Assembly: GCA_963728545.1 (NCBI GenBank) | Contig: CAVSKO010000003.1 | Coordinates: forward strand, 1,302,001 to 1,366,000 | DNA from: DASUNP01 sp963728545 | GTDB taxonomy: Bacteria; Acidobacteriota; Blastocatellia; UBA7656 | Length of the DNA: 64,000 nt | Direction: 5' to 3' | Part shown: positions 9,801-19,600 of the stretch, piece after piece | Layout of the letters: every line of letters starts with the position of its first letter | Position numbering within the stretch: the stretch's first letter is position 1 | Position numbers and translations under genes: made by a program | Notes under the pieces: model-generated | What the model saw: the letters and a program-made list of their open reading frames with translations, nothing else | The model's database searches: none | What the model was told of the DNA's origin: nothing

Positions 9801-11298
9801 TTATCCTCATCAACGGCGCTTGTGTCTCCTCGAATCCCTTCGCCTTGTCCGCTCGCCGATACTCCTCGAACCGCGCCTCCTGCTCACCTTCCGTCAGATT
9901 CCGCCAGTCCTCCTCCACCCACGGCAGCCTTGCCCGCTTCATCACCAGTTGTTGCTGTAACTCCCCTTCCCCTACAAAGATCGTCCGGAAGATCGCCTGC
10001 TGCTCCATCACCTTCTCCCACGCCTGCCTCAGCAGCTCTGCCCGCAAATCCCCCTCAAGCGTCGGGTACAACTGCGTCACGTAGGCCTCCCGCTCCAGAA
10101 GGCTGTGGAACAGCATCCCCCTCTGCATCGCTGTCAACGGATAGAGGTCCTCGATCTCGTACTCCCTCTGCCACTCGTCCAACACCTCCTGGCCGACTGC
10201 CACCAGCGGGAAATCGCTCGGCGTGTAATCCCCCTCCCCGACTTCCAGGCAGTGCGCGATCACCTCACGCAGCCCCTGCTCGATATGCCCCGCCAACTCC
10301 GCCACCGTTGCCTCGGCGTACTGCGCCTCGCTGTAATCGAGTTGGAATCGCAGCACACCGCCTGCCACCAGCCCGTTGAGGCTCAGCGCATGCGTCCGCA
10401 TCCGCCGCGGGTCTATCGCCTCGCCGGTCAATTCGGGCGCGATGGCGAACCACGAGTTGGCCGCCATAGTCTGGTCGAACTGCCCCAGGTAGTTGAACAG
10501 CAGCGCCGGCGGGCTAGCCTGCTCGGCGGCCATCAACAACTCGTCACCGGCCAGATGCCGCAGCAGCCCGTACCCTATCCCGTGATGCGGCACCGCGCGG
10601 TACTGCTCCTTGACCGCCTTGATGACCGCTCCCATCTGGCCATCCTCACTGCCCAACACCACCGGGTAGGTCGTCGTGAAACAGCCCACCGTCTCAGTCG
10701 TATCCAGCTCGTCGAACAGTTGCTCTCGGCCGTGCGCTTCCAGCGTCAGCCGCAGCCGGGTCTGCCCGGACCACTGCCGCACGCCCAGGTAGACGCCCGA
10801 CAGCAGCAGCTCGTTGATCCCCGTGCGGTAGGTCCGCCCGCACTCTGTCAGCAGCGCCGCCGTCTCCTCGCGGCTGAGTTCCACAGCCACGCTGCGGGTG
10901 GTCGCATACGCAGCCGGTGCGGTTGAAATCGGCTCCACCGGCCAGTTGTCGGCCGCCTCAGCCCAGGTGTCGCGCCAGTAGGCCCGCTCGCGCTGTAAAG
11001 CGGGCGAGGCCGAGTAGCGGGCCAGGGCCTGCGCCCACTGCTGGTAGGAGGAACTCTTCGGGGCCAGCTTCGATCTGCTTGCCCTGGCACGCCTGCCGGT
11101 AAGCCTGCTGGAGGTCGGCGAGCAGTATCCGCCAGGAGACGCCGTCAACGACCAGGTGATGGATGACCAGCAGCAGCCGCCCCTCATCGTCGCCTCGCAG
11201 GTAGACGGCGCGCAGCAGCGGGCCTTGGCTGACATCGAGAGTGCGCTGGTAATGCTGGCACCGGGCGGTGATGAAGTCAGGCCGCAGGCTCTTATCAT
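6895..11298 (-). CDS. NRPS fragment 4 of 4: E (C-terminal part)-C(DCL)-A(Asn)-PCP
   Basis: Last fragment of the giant NRPS. The authentic frame begins near 11069; the 76 residues upstream of this (from 11298) are out of frame and should not be read as protein. Order: rest of the epimerization domain (ending near 10230, with FNYLGQFD), DCL-type C domain (10150-8850, HHHSLLDGWS), A domain (8780-7240; code DATKVGEVGK, Asn; unusual A3 motif TSGLTGKPKG), PCP (GGDSI near 7120), and a short tail ending NVSEIIL. A DCL domain straight after an E domain is the expected pairing. The stop is part of an ATGA overlap with the methyltransferase start. The fragment is not independent: a one-base insertion near 11069 separates it from the frame that carries the first half of the same E domain. 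Confidence 0.85.
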   Translation of the reverse strand: MIRACGLTSSPPGASITSALSMSAKARCCAPSTCEATMRGGCCWSSITWSLTASPGGYCSPTSSRLTGRRARASRSKLAPKSSSYQQWAQALARYSASPALQRERAYWRDTWAEAADNWPVEPISTAPAAYATTRSVAVELSREETAALLTECGRTYRTGINELLLSGVYLGVRQWSGQTRLRLTLEAHGREQLFDELDTTETVGCFTTTYPVVLGSEDGQMGAVIKAVKEQYRAVPHHGIGYGLLRHLAGDELLMAAEQASPPALLFNYLGQFDQTMAANSWFAIAPELTGEAIDPRRMRTHALSLNGLVAGGVLRFQLDYSEAQYAEATVAELAGHIEQGLREVIAHCLEVGEGDYTPSDFPLVAVGQEVLDEWQREYEIEDLYPLTAMQRGMLFHSLLEREAYVTQLYPTLEGDLRAELLRQAWEKVMEQQAIFRTIFVGEGELQQQLVMKRARLPWVEEDWRNLTEGEQEARFEEYRRADKAKGFEETQAPLMRISLFRLGDRRYRLLWSHHHSLLDGWSVPLVYGEVMEVYAGLVQGRPAVRAAGPGYASYVEWLLAQDEEEARRYWRSYLTGVDAVTRLPYDKLVGEERPRHDSQVVSLSASDTAELKALAKRYQTTVNTLVQLAWAILLQRYSGDREVMFGAVISGRSAEVEGIETMVGLFINTIPVVVRFDEEGTIAGVINRLHKEFQRSQTYGHLSLTEIQKQSGLSRGRGLFDSILVFENYPLDSAMGERTRGASVRIDEVGTDIEDTYPIALGVFQGERLEVTCNYFGNRFSASTIRRLLGQFIEVLRQIGSRERAAEIRLLSEEEERQVIEWGAGAEVETSPLCVHELIERQADKTPHAVAVVCSQQRLSYLQLNQKADRLARYLLEAGVGIGSRVGIHLRRSAEMMIAVLGVMKAGAAYVPLEAGLPSQRVEYMMRDAGVECVLVESGLMEGMRLSGVDVVMMDGAATDPAWLEEMAGEATEAVRRVRADDLAYILYTSGLTGKPKGVMVEHQGLSNYLSHAAKSYLKEGIKGSVVSSPLSFDATLTTLMTPLVAGGSVELLEEDEGLIERLADRMFGTEEGLLFKVTPSHLEALEYVDRSRRESDARHVVVVGGEQLRAELVRRWKGEMLREAVFVNEYGPTEAVVGCSVWELRDDEGMRKLEGMVGAPIGRPIANTQMYVMGEGCQLQPIGSVGELYIGGAGVARGYVKDEEKTREMFIEDPYEEGERVYRTGDLVRWREEGELEFVGRRDEQVKVRGYRIELGEIEQELRGVEGVEGAVVVAREVEGGQKQLVGYVVIEEEAKRAESEAEMVGELREGLRRVLPDYMVPTRIVVLEQLPLTPNGKVDRKALPAPEAGEVERVYVAARDETEEALCEVWQEVLKVEQVGIHDNFFSLGGDSIFAIRVVSMLKSLGIGLDIKDIFQHQTVEQLAVAASQGRLNQETFIDPNQIAQMLISERDEFDENVSEIIL
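7676..8315. repeat. Asn-type A-domain core, copy 2 of 4
   Basis: Near-identical to the copies at 2664, 15486 and 21946. Here the identity with copies 3 and 4 extends on past 8315 to about 8830, through the N-terminal half of the A domain. Confidence 0.85.
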
Positions 11299-11632
11299 CG
11301 GGCAGCGGCTCTATGACACAACTGTCTGAGACCAAGGCCGGCGTCAGTGGAGCATGCGAGGCGAGCCAGAGGCCGTCGAGGGAAGTGAATCGGAGGCGCA
11401 GGGCGTCGTGGCGGCGGTAGAGGGCCTCTACGACAAGCCGCAGCAGCGAGAAGTCGAAAGCCGATGGCACGACCAGCAGAACGGCCTGATTGTTATGGTG
11501 GTAGGATGAATCGCCGGCTGCTAAGAACTGCTGCTGGATTGGCAGCAGTGGCATCTCACCCTCAACGGCGCCCTGCGGTTGTTGGTGCCTCACTGTCTGA
11601 TCGATCTGCGTGGCTAGTTCCGCGACGGTCTG
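9615..11632. repeat. E-C didomain block, copy 2
   Basis: Partner of the block at 1-2016. This copy holds the one-base insertion at about 11069. The near-identity over at least 1.6 kb points to recent duplication or gene conversion, and makes the region prone to misassembly. Confidence 0.85.
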
Positions 11633-14600
11633 GTGCGCAAACATCTGTCGTATGGTGATGGCAATACCCTTGCGTTTGGCAAGCGACACGACGCGGATAG
11701 AGAGGATCGAATCGCCTCCCAGGCTGAAGAAGTTGTCATGAATACCTATACGATCTCGATTCAGCACCTCCTGCCACACCTCGCACAGCGCCTGCTCGGT
11801 TCGATTACGCGGCCCCACATAGCCGTACTTCTCACGCTCGACTTCCTCTGGCACAGGCAGCGCCTTGCGGTCTACCTTCCCATTCGCAGTCAGCGGCAAC
11901 TGCTCCAGCACCACTATCCTTGTCGGCACCATGTAGTCAGGCAGCACTCTTCTCAATCCGTCCCGCAGATGGCTGTTTACCTCCAACTCGCTCATCCCTG
12001 GCCAGCCATCCGCCTTCAGCGTCACGTATCCCACTAGCTGCTTCTGCCCTCCTTCGCCTTCTCTCGCCACAACCGCTGCTGCCCCTATGCCTGCTACACT
12101 TCCCAGGTGATGCTCTATCTCACCTAGCTCGATGCGAAATCCTTTTATTTTCACCTGGAAGTCATTGCGCCCCACGTACTCGATCGCTCCATCTGACAGC
12201 CACCTCCCTAAATCTCCCGTCCTGTACATTCGCGCCCTCGCGCCGTTCCTGAACGGGTCTTTCGTAAACCGCTGCTCAGTCAGCTCCGCGCGATTCAAAT
12301 ACCCCCTTGCCACTCCAGCTCCACCGATGTACAGCTCACCCGTCACCCCCATCGGTACCGGCTGCATCTGCGCGTCGAGGATGTATATCTGCGTGTTGGC
12401 TATCGGCCTGCCTATCGGCACCATCCCCTGATGCACATTCGACTGACACCGCCACGCCGTCACATCTATCGCCGCCTCCGTCGGCCCATACAGGTTATGC
12501 AACTCCACCCCCGGCAGCCTCACCTCAAAGCGCTGTTGCAACCCATAACTAAGCGCCTCGCCGCTGCACAGCACTCGCCTCAGTCGCTTGCACCCTGCCG
12601 TCACTCCGTGCTCTAGAAACACCTGCAACATCGAGGGCACAAAATGCATCATCGTAATCTGCCGGGACTCGATTATCTCGGCCAGATACTCCGGCTCCAT
12701 ATGCCCACCCGGCCGCGCCATCACCAGTTGCGCACCTGTCAACAGCGGCAACAGTAACTCCCACACCGAGACATCGAAGCTAAACGGTGTCTTTTGCAGG
12801 ATGCGATCTTCACTGCTAACGTCGTAGGCGTCTCGCGCCCACAGCAGGCGATTGACGACGCCAGCATGTTCGTTCATCACACCCTTGGGCTTGCCTGTTG
12901 ACCCGGACGTGTAAATGACATAGGCCAGGTGTTCGGGCCTCAGCCCTACCTCTTCCAGTCCGGCGTTGTCACTCGAATACTCCCTTAGCTCCTCTAGCTC
13001 CGTGTCCAGCCTCAGCACCGGCACGCTGACGAGCGGCAACCGTTCCTCCAGCCAACTCTGCGTCAGAACGACTGCCGGGCGGCTGTCTTCTATCATGTAG
13101 TCGAGCCGCTCCTGCGGATAGCTCGGATCCAACGGCAAGTACGCTCCTCCTGCCTTCAATATCCCGATGATGCCCACCACCATCTCCACTGACCTCTCGA
13201 CGCACAGCCCCACCACCACGTCTGGCCTGACGCCCTGTGCTCGCAGGTAATGCGCCAACTGGTTGGCCTGCTCGTTCAGCTCTCGGTAGCTGAGCCGCTG
13301 GCCTTCAAACACCACTGCCACCGCCTCTGGGCTGCGCTCGACCTGCTGCTCGAACAGATCAGTCAGGCACACCTCACGAGGGTAATCGGCCTGCGTAGAG
13401 TTCAACTCGTAGAGCAGATGGTTGCGCTCTGACTCACTCAGCAGCGAATGGTGCGGCTGGTCTAGCCCCTCAAGCATCTGCTCGAATGCCCGCAGGTAGT
13501 ACTGGCCAAGCCGCTCGATCATCTCTCGGTCGAACACCTGCTTGTCGTAGACCAGTGACAGCCTCAGCGAGTCGTCCATTCCTCGCGCCACGTCCACCAG
13601 CAGGTCGAAATTCGTCTGCTCGAACCCGCTGCTGCCTAGTGATTCCAGCTCGTTGCCGCCACCTTTCGTCAGTTCGTTGTAGATGTGGAAGTGCGTGTAG
13701 TTGAACAGCACCTCAGAGAACGTCCAATCAAGCTCCTGCTGTATCCTCGACAGCGGGTAGCCTCGGTACTGCATCCCGCACGCATTCATCTCCACGACTG
13801 CCTCTATCAGCCTGCGCCAACTGCACCTCCTCACCTCCAGCCCCTGCGGCAGAGAGTTCAGATATAGCCCCAGGCTCCGCTCTGCCCCCTGTGTCTCTGG
13901 TCGCCCGTTGTGCGTCACGCAAGTCACCGCCCTGCTCTGCCCGCTCATCACACTCAGCACCTTCAAGTGTCCGGCCATCAGCACCGACTGCACTGGCACC
14001 CCCAGCTCTCGCGCCAGCCCGATCAACCTCTCTGACAAACCCACGAACTGCTCTACTACTATCAGGCCTTGCGCACGCTGGCCTCCCTTCGACCTCAAGC
14101 GCGGCAGTTGCTCGCCAGGCGCTTCCTCAAGCATCCCCGCAAAGTACTGCTTGGCTCCGCCATCTGCCAGCACTCGCTGCTCCTGGGCTATGAACTCTCG
14201 GTAGGTCCAGTTCTCCTCGACTGCCTCCAACTCCTGCCCGCTGAGCAACCGCTCGTATCGGTTGTACAAGACTGTCGTCAGCACAGCCCTGCTCCACCCG
14301 TCCAGCACCGAGTGATGGAAGCTCAGCACGAACTGGAAGCTATCGTCGGTCCTCAGGAATATGTTGACCTGCAACAGCGGCCCCCTCTCCCAGTCGAACT
14401 CGTGTCGCTTCCGCTGCTCGATCCAATCAGCCAGGTACGACTCCTGCTCCTGCTGCGTCTGCCCGCGCAAGTCTTCGACCTCAAGCGGCAACTCTACTGT
14501 CCTATAGACGACCTGTAACGGCCTCCTCCTGTCCAACAGGAATCCCGTCCGTAGCAGCGGCTGTTCCTGTATGCACGCGGCTAAGGCTCGCTCGAAGCAC

Positions 14601-16600
14601 TCACGGTCCCAGGCGCACCTGACGTGCTCGGCTATGATGTCGTGATAGATGCCGCTGAACTGCTCCATCTGTGTGTGGAAGACCATCCCGGCTTGCAGCG
14701 CTGACATCGGATAGGCGTCCTCGTAGCGCCCATCCCCCAACTCGCTCCGCTCCTGCTCGGTCAGCAGCGCGAATGGCTCCAGCGGCTCGGCCTGCTCACC
14801 CGCTGCTGCCTGCCCGGCCTGCATAGCCAACTGCTCGACAGTCTGGTGCTGGAATATGTCCTTGATGTCGAGCTTCACCCCTCGGCTCTTGAGCATAGAG
14901 ACCACTCGTATGGCAAAGATCGAATCGCCTCCCAGGCTGAAGAAGTTGTCGTGAATACCTATACGATCTACCTTCAGCACCTCCTGCCATACCTCGCACA
15001 GCGCCTCCTCCGTCTCATCGCGCGCCGCAACGTAGACCCTCTCCACTTCACCTGCTTCCGGCGCTGGCAGCGCTTTGCGATCTACCTTCCCATTGGCAGT
15101 CAGCGGCATCTGCTCCAGCACCACTATCCTTGTCGGCACCATGTAGTCAGGCAACACCTTCCTCAATGAGTCACGTAGCTCGCCCACCATCTCCGCCTCG
15201 CTCGCTCTTCGCTTCGCTTCCTCCTCTATCACCACGTACCCCACTAGCTGCTTCTGCCCTCCTTCTACCTCTCTCGCCACCACCGCTGCTCCTACTATCC
15301 CTTCTATTCCTCTCAGCTCTTGCTCTATCTCCCCTAGCTCTATGCGGTATCCTCTCACCTTCACCTGTGCATCTTTTCGCCCTACGTACTCCAGCTCTCC
15401 TTCTTCCCTCCACCTCACCAGATCTCCTGTCCTGTACACCCTCTCTCCTTCCTCATACGGGTCTTCTATAAACATCTCCCTCGTCTTCTCCTCATCCTTC
15501 ACATATCCCCTCGCTACTCCTGCCCCTCCTATGTACAACTCTCCTACACTTCCTATCGGCTGTAGCTGACATCCTTCCCCCATCACATACATCTGCGTGT
15601 TAGCTATCGGCCTGCCTATCGGCGCTCCCACCATCCCCTCCAACTTCCTCATCCCTTCATCATCTCTCAGCTCCCACACGCTGCATCCCACCACTGCCTC
15701 CGTCGGCCCGTACTCGTTGACGAACACTGCCTCCCTCAGCATCTCTCCTTTCCACCTCCTCACCAACTCCGCTCTCAACTGCTCGCCTCCTACCACTACG
15801 ACGTGCCTTGCATCGCTCTCTCGCCTCGACCTATCTACATACTCCAATGCCTCAAGGTGCGAGGGCGTCACCTTGAACAGCAGCCCCTCTTCTGTCCCGA
15901 ACATCCTGTCGGCTAGCCTCTCTATCAATCCCTCGTCCTCCTCCAGCAACTCCACGCTCCCGCCTGCTACCAGCGGCGTCATCAGCGTCGTCAGCGTGGC
16001 GTCGAACGACAACGGAGAACTCACTACCGACCCCTTGATGCCTTCCTTGAGATAGCTCTTCGCGGCGTGGCTCAGGTAGTTAGACAAGCCTTGGTGCTCT
16101 ACCATCACTCCCTTCGGCTTGCCCGTCAACCCCGACGTGTACAGGATGTAGGCCAGGTCATCTGCTCTCACCCTCCTTACCGCCTCCGTCGCCTCGCCTG
16201 CCATCTCCTCAAGCCATGCTGGGTCTGTCGCCGCCCCGTCCATCATCACCACGTCCACTCCGCTCAGCCTCATCCCTTCCATCAGCCCGCTCTCTACCAG
16301 TACACACTCCACGCCCGCATCCCTCATCATGTACTCTACTCGCTGGCTGGGCAGCCCCGCCTCCAAAGGCACATATGCAGCCCCGGCCTTCATCACCCCA
16401 AGCACTGCTATCATCATCTCGGCTGACCGCCTCAGGTGTATGCCCACCCTCGATCCTATGCCCACTCCAGCCTCGGCCAGGTAGCGAGCGAGCCTGTCGG
16501 CCTTCTGGTTTAGCTGTAGGTAGCTGAGGCTCTGCTGCGAGCAGACTACCGCCACGGCATGGGGGGTCTTGTCGGCCTGCCGCTCGATCAACTCGTGCAC
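10958..16600 (-). CDS. NRPS fragment 3 of 4: A(Asn)-PCP-C-A(Ser)-PCP-E (N-terminal part)
   Basis: Third fragment of the giant NRPS, in frame from the indel near 16610 to the indel near 11069. Order: A domain (code DATKVGEVGK, Asn), PCP (GGDSIF), C domain (HHSVLDGWS), A domain with code DVWHLSLIDK (the canonical Ser code), PCP (GGDSI), and the first third of an epimerization domain ending around HHLVVDGVSW. The last 36 or so residues of the open frame are out of frame. The E domain after the Ser module predicts D-Ser. The start at 16600 is an internal GTG within the A domain, so a separately translated protein of this shape is unlikely to be a functional unit. The fragment pairs with its neighbours by exact continuation of protein homology across each break. 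Confidence 0.85.
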   Translation of the reverse strand: MHELIERQADKTPHAVAVVCSQQSLSYLQLNQKADRLARYLAEAGVGIGSRVGIHLRRSAEMMIAVLGVMKAGAAYVPLEAGLPSQRVEYMMRDAGVECVLVESGLMEGMRLSGVDVVMMDGAATDPAWLEEMAGEATEAVRRVRADDLAYILYTSGLTGKPKGVMVEHQGLSNYLSHAAKSYLKEGIKGSVVSSPLSFDATLTTLMTPLVAGGSVELLEEDEGLIERLADRMFGTEEGLLFKVTPSHLEALEYVDRSRRESDARHVVVVGGEQLRAELVRRWKGEMLREAVFVNEYGPTEAVVGCSVWELRDDEGMRKLEGMVGAPIGRPIANTQMYVMGEGCQLQPIGSVGELYIGGAGVARGYVKDEEKTREMFIEDPYEEGERVYRTGDLVRWREEGELEYVGRKDAQVKVRGYRIELGEIEQELRGIEGIVGAAVVAREVEGGQKQLVGYVVIEEEAKRRASEAEMVGELRDSLRKVLPDYMVPTRIVVLEQMPLTANGKVDRKALPAPEAGEVERVYVAARDETEEALCEVWQEVLKVDRIGIHDNFFSLGGDSIFAIRVVSMLKSRGVKLDIKDIFQHQTVEQLAMQAGQAAAGEQAEPLEPFALLTEQERSELGDGRYEDAYPMSALQAGMVFHTQMEQFSGIYHDIIAEHVRCAWDRECFERALAACIQEQPLLRTGFLLDRRRPLQVVYRTVELPLEVEDLRGQTQQEQESYLADWIEQRKRHEFDWERGPLLQVNIFLRTDDSFQFVLSFHHSVLDGWSRAVLTTVLYNRYERLLSGQELEAVEENWTYREFIAQEQRVLADGGAKQYFAGMLEEAPGEQLPRLRSKGGQRAQGLIVVEQFVGLSERLIGLARELGVPVQSVLMAGHLKVLSVMSGQSRAVTCVTHNGRPETQGAERSLGLYLNSLPQGLEVRRCSWRRLIEAVVEMNACGMQYRGYPLSRIQQELDWTFSEVLFNYTHFHIYNELTKGGGNELESLGSSGFEQTNFDLLVDVARGMDDSLRLSLVYDKQVFDREMIERLGQYYLRAFEQMLEGLDQPHHSLLSESERNHLLYELNSTQADYPREVCLTDLFEQQVERSPEAVAVVFEGQRLSYRELNEQANQLAHYLRAQGVRPDVVVGLCVERSVEMVVGIIGILKAGGAYLPLDPSYPQERLDYMIEDSRPAVVLTQSWLEERLPLVSVPVLRLDTELEELREYSSDNAGLEEVGLRPEHLAYVIYTSGSTGKPKGVMNEHAGVVNRLLWARDAYDVSSEDRILQKTPFSFDVSVWELLLPLLTGAQLVMARPGGHMEPEYLAEIIESRQITMMHFVPSMLQVFLEHGVTAGCKRLRRVLCSGEALSYGLQQRFEVRLPGVELHNLYGPTEAAIDVTAWRCQSNVHQGMVPIGRPIANTQIYILDAQMQPVPMGVTGELYIGGAGVARGYLNRAELTEQRFTKDPFRNGARARMYRTGDLGRWLSDGAIEYVGRNDFQVKIKGFRIELGEIEHHLGSVAGIGAAAVVAREGEGGQKQLVGYVTLKADGWPGMSELEVNSHLRDGLRRVLPDYMVPTRIVVLEQLPLTANGKVDRKALPVPEEVEREKYGYVGPRNRTEQALCEVWQEVLNRDRIGIHDNFFSLGGDSILSIRVVSLAKRKGIAITIRQMFAHQTVAELATQIDQTVRHQQPQGAVEGEMPLLPIQQQFLAAGDSSYHHNNQAVLLVVPSAFDFSLLRLVVEALYRRHDALRLRFTSLDGLWLASHAPLTPALVSDSCVIEPLPDDKSLRPDFITARCQHYQRTLDVSQGPLLRAVYLRGDDEGRLLLVIHHLVVDGVSWRILLADLQQAYRQACQGKQIEAGPEEFLLPAVGAGPGPLLGLARFTARAGLLARHLG
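11068..11071 (-). other. Single-base insertion breaking the giant NRPS frame (E domain)
   Basis: The plus strand reads gccagcttcgatc here and gccagctcgatc at the equivalent place in the near-identical copy around 1450. The extra T shifts the frame from GKQIEL to GKQIEA. The copy near 1450 is in frame throughout, so this copy carries the change. It is either a real frameshift or a sequencing/assembly error. Confidence 0.85.
15486..16125. repeat. Asn-type A-domain core, copy 3 of 4
   Basis: Near-identical to the other three copies; a few changes near 16108 (cactcccttcgg for cacccctttt gg elsewhere) mark this copy. Confidence 0.85.
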
Positions 16601-19600
16601 GCACAGAGGGGCTCGTCTCCACCTCAGCGCCGGCTCCCCACTCGATCACCTGCCTCTCTTCCTCCTCGCTCAGCAGCGTTCGCACCTGGTGCCGCCCGTC
16701 CAGCCCCTCAAGCATCTGCTCGAACGCCCGCACGTAGTACTGCCCCAGCCGCTCCATGATCTCGCGCCCGAACTGGCCCCCCTTGTAGATCAACTCCATC
16801 CGCAGCACGTCGTCCAGCCCACGGCCCACATTCACCAGAAAGTCAAAGTTCGTTTGCTCGAATCCCGACGAACCCAGCACCTCTAATTTGTGTTCAGTCT
16901 CAGTCGTCAAATCCCTGTAGACATGGAAGTGCGTGTAGTTGAACGTCACCTCATCCAGGCTGATGCCCACATCCTGCTGTATCCTTGACAGCGGGTAGCC
17001 CCGGTACTGCATCCCGGCAGCCCCGACTTGTCTGACTCGCTCGATCAACTCTCGCCACGTGCACGGCCCAACCTCGACGCTGACCGGCACCGAGTTGAGG
17101 AACAGGCCCAGGCTCCGCTCTGCCCCTTGTGTCTCTGGTCGCCCGTTGTGCGTCACGCAAGTCACCGCCCTGCTTTGCCCGCTCATCGTCGTCAGCACCT
17201 TCAAGTGACCGGCCATCAGCACCGACTGCACTGGCACCCCCAGCTCTCGCGCCAGCCCGATCAACCTCTCTGACAAACCCACGAACTGCTCTACTACTAT
17301 CAGGCCTTGCGCACGCTGGCCTCCCTTCGACCTCAAGCGCGGCAGTTGCTCGCCAGGCGCTTCCTCAAGCATCCTCGCGAAGTACTGCTTGGCTCCGCCA
17401 TCTGCCAGCACTCGCTGCTCCTGGGCTATGAACTCTCGGTAGGTCCAGTTCTCCTCGACTGCCTCCAACTCCTGCCCGCTGAGCAACCGCTCGTATCGGT
17501 TGTACAAGACTGTCGTCAGCACAGCCCTGCTCCACCCGTCCAGCACCGAGTGATGGAAGCTCAGCACGAACTGGAAGCTATCGTCGGTCCTCAGGAATAT
17601 GTTGACCTGCAACAGCGGCCCCCTCTCCCAGTCGAACTCGTGTCGCTTGCGGGCTTCGGTCCATTGCTCAAGATACCGCTCCTGTTGTTCGGCTGATTGC
17701 CCTCGCAGGTCTTCGACCTCAAGCGGCGGCTCCACCTCTCCCAACACCACCTGTAGCGGGCGCTCCCCCTCCAGCTTGAACACAGTCCGTAGCAGCGGCT
17801 GCTCCTGCATGCACACCGACAGCGCGTACTCGAAGCAGGCGCGATCCCAAGGGCACCTGACGTGCTCGGCTATGATGTCGTGGTAGATGCCGCTGAACTG
17901 CTCCATCTGTGTGTGGAAGACCATCCCGGCTTGCAGCGCTGACATCGGATAGGCGTCCTCGTAGCGACCATCCCCCAACTCGCTCCGCTCCTGCTCGGTC
18001 AGCAGCGCGAATGGCTCCAGCGGCTCGGCCTGCTCACCCGCTGCTGCCTGCCCGGCCTGCATAGCCAACTGCTCGACAGTCTGGTGCTGGAATATGTCCT
18101 TGACGTCGAGCGGTATGCCACGGCTCTTGAGTAGTGACACGACGCGGATAGAGAGGATCGAGTCGCCTCCAAGGCTGAAGAAGTTGTCCTGCACACCTAC
18201 GCGATCTACTTTCAGCACCTCCTGCCACACCTCGCACAGCGCCTGCTCGGTCTCATTACGCGGCGCAAGGTAGGCCGCCTCCACATCACCTGCATCCGGC
18301 GCAGGCAGCGCCTTGCGATCTACCTTCCCATTGGCAGTCAACGGCAACTGATCCAGTAGCACGAAGTGCGCCGGCACCATGTAGTCGGGCAGCCGTCTTT
18401 GCAGTGCATCGCGTAGCTCGCCCACCATCTCCGCCTCGCTCTCTGCTCGCTTCGCTTCCTCCTCTATCACCACGTATCCTACCAATCGCTTCTGCCCTCC
18501 TTCTCCCTGTCTAGCTACTACTACCGCCCCGCTCACCATCTCCATCCTTCCCAACTCATGCTCTATCTCTCCTAGCTCTATGCGGTATCCTCTCACCTTC
18601 ACCTGTGCATCTTTTCGCCCTACGTACTCCAGCTCTCCTTCCTCTGTCCACCTCGCCAGGTCTCCTGTCCTGTACACCCTCTCTCCTTCCTCATACCGGT
18701 CTTCTATAAACCTCTCCCTCGTCAGCTCCTCTCTGTTCAAATACCCTCGCGCTACTCCTCCTCCTCCTACATACATCTCTCCTACTGCTCCCTCTGGCAT
18801 CAGCTCCTCATCCTCTCCCAACACGTACACCCTTAAATCTCCTAGCGCTCGCCCTATCACGCTCCCTCTATCTCCTGCTACGTCCTCTCTCCTCAACCTC
18901 CTGTACGTCACGTGCACAGTCGTCTCCGTTATCCCGTACATGTTGACCAACTCTGGCTTCTCTTCCCCGTGCCTCTCTACCCATCCTCTCAGCTCGCTCA
19001 GCTTCAACGCCTCACCTCCGAACACCACTACCCTCAGCTTCAACTCCTCTTGCCGTTCGGCGTCCACTCGCGCCAACTGCGTGAAGGCTGTCGGCGTCTG
19101 GTTCAACACCGTCACCCCCTCGCTGACCACCAGCCTATAGAAATCCTCTGGCGAGCGCGACACCCACTTTGGCACCACCACCAGCCGTCCCCCGTAGGCC
19201 AGTGCGCCCCACATCTCCCACACCGAGAAGTCGAACGCGTAGGAGTGGAACAGCGTCCAGACGTCCTGCGCCCCGAACCCGAAGTCCGCCTCGGTCACCG
19301 ACAGCAGCCGCCCCACGTTGCGGTGCTCTACCATCACACCCTTGGGCTTGCCTGTTGACCCGGACGTGTAAATGACATAGGCCAGGTGTTCGGGCCTCAG
19401 CCCTACCTCTTCCAGTCCGGCGTTGTCACTCGAATACTCCCTTAGCTCCTCTAGCTCCGTGTCCAGCCTCAGCACCGGCACGCTGACGAGCGGCAACCGT
19501 TCCTCCAGCCAACTCTGCGTCAGAACGACTGCCGGGCGGCTGTCTTCTATCATGTAGTCGAGCCGCTCCTGCGGATAGCTCGGATCCAACGGCAAGTACG

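Noticed and set aside
11069..11298. N-terminal 76 codons of the frame ending at 6895
   Set aside because: Out-of-frame reading of the E domain; the real frame in this stretch is the one coming from 16600.
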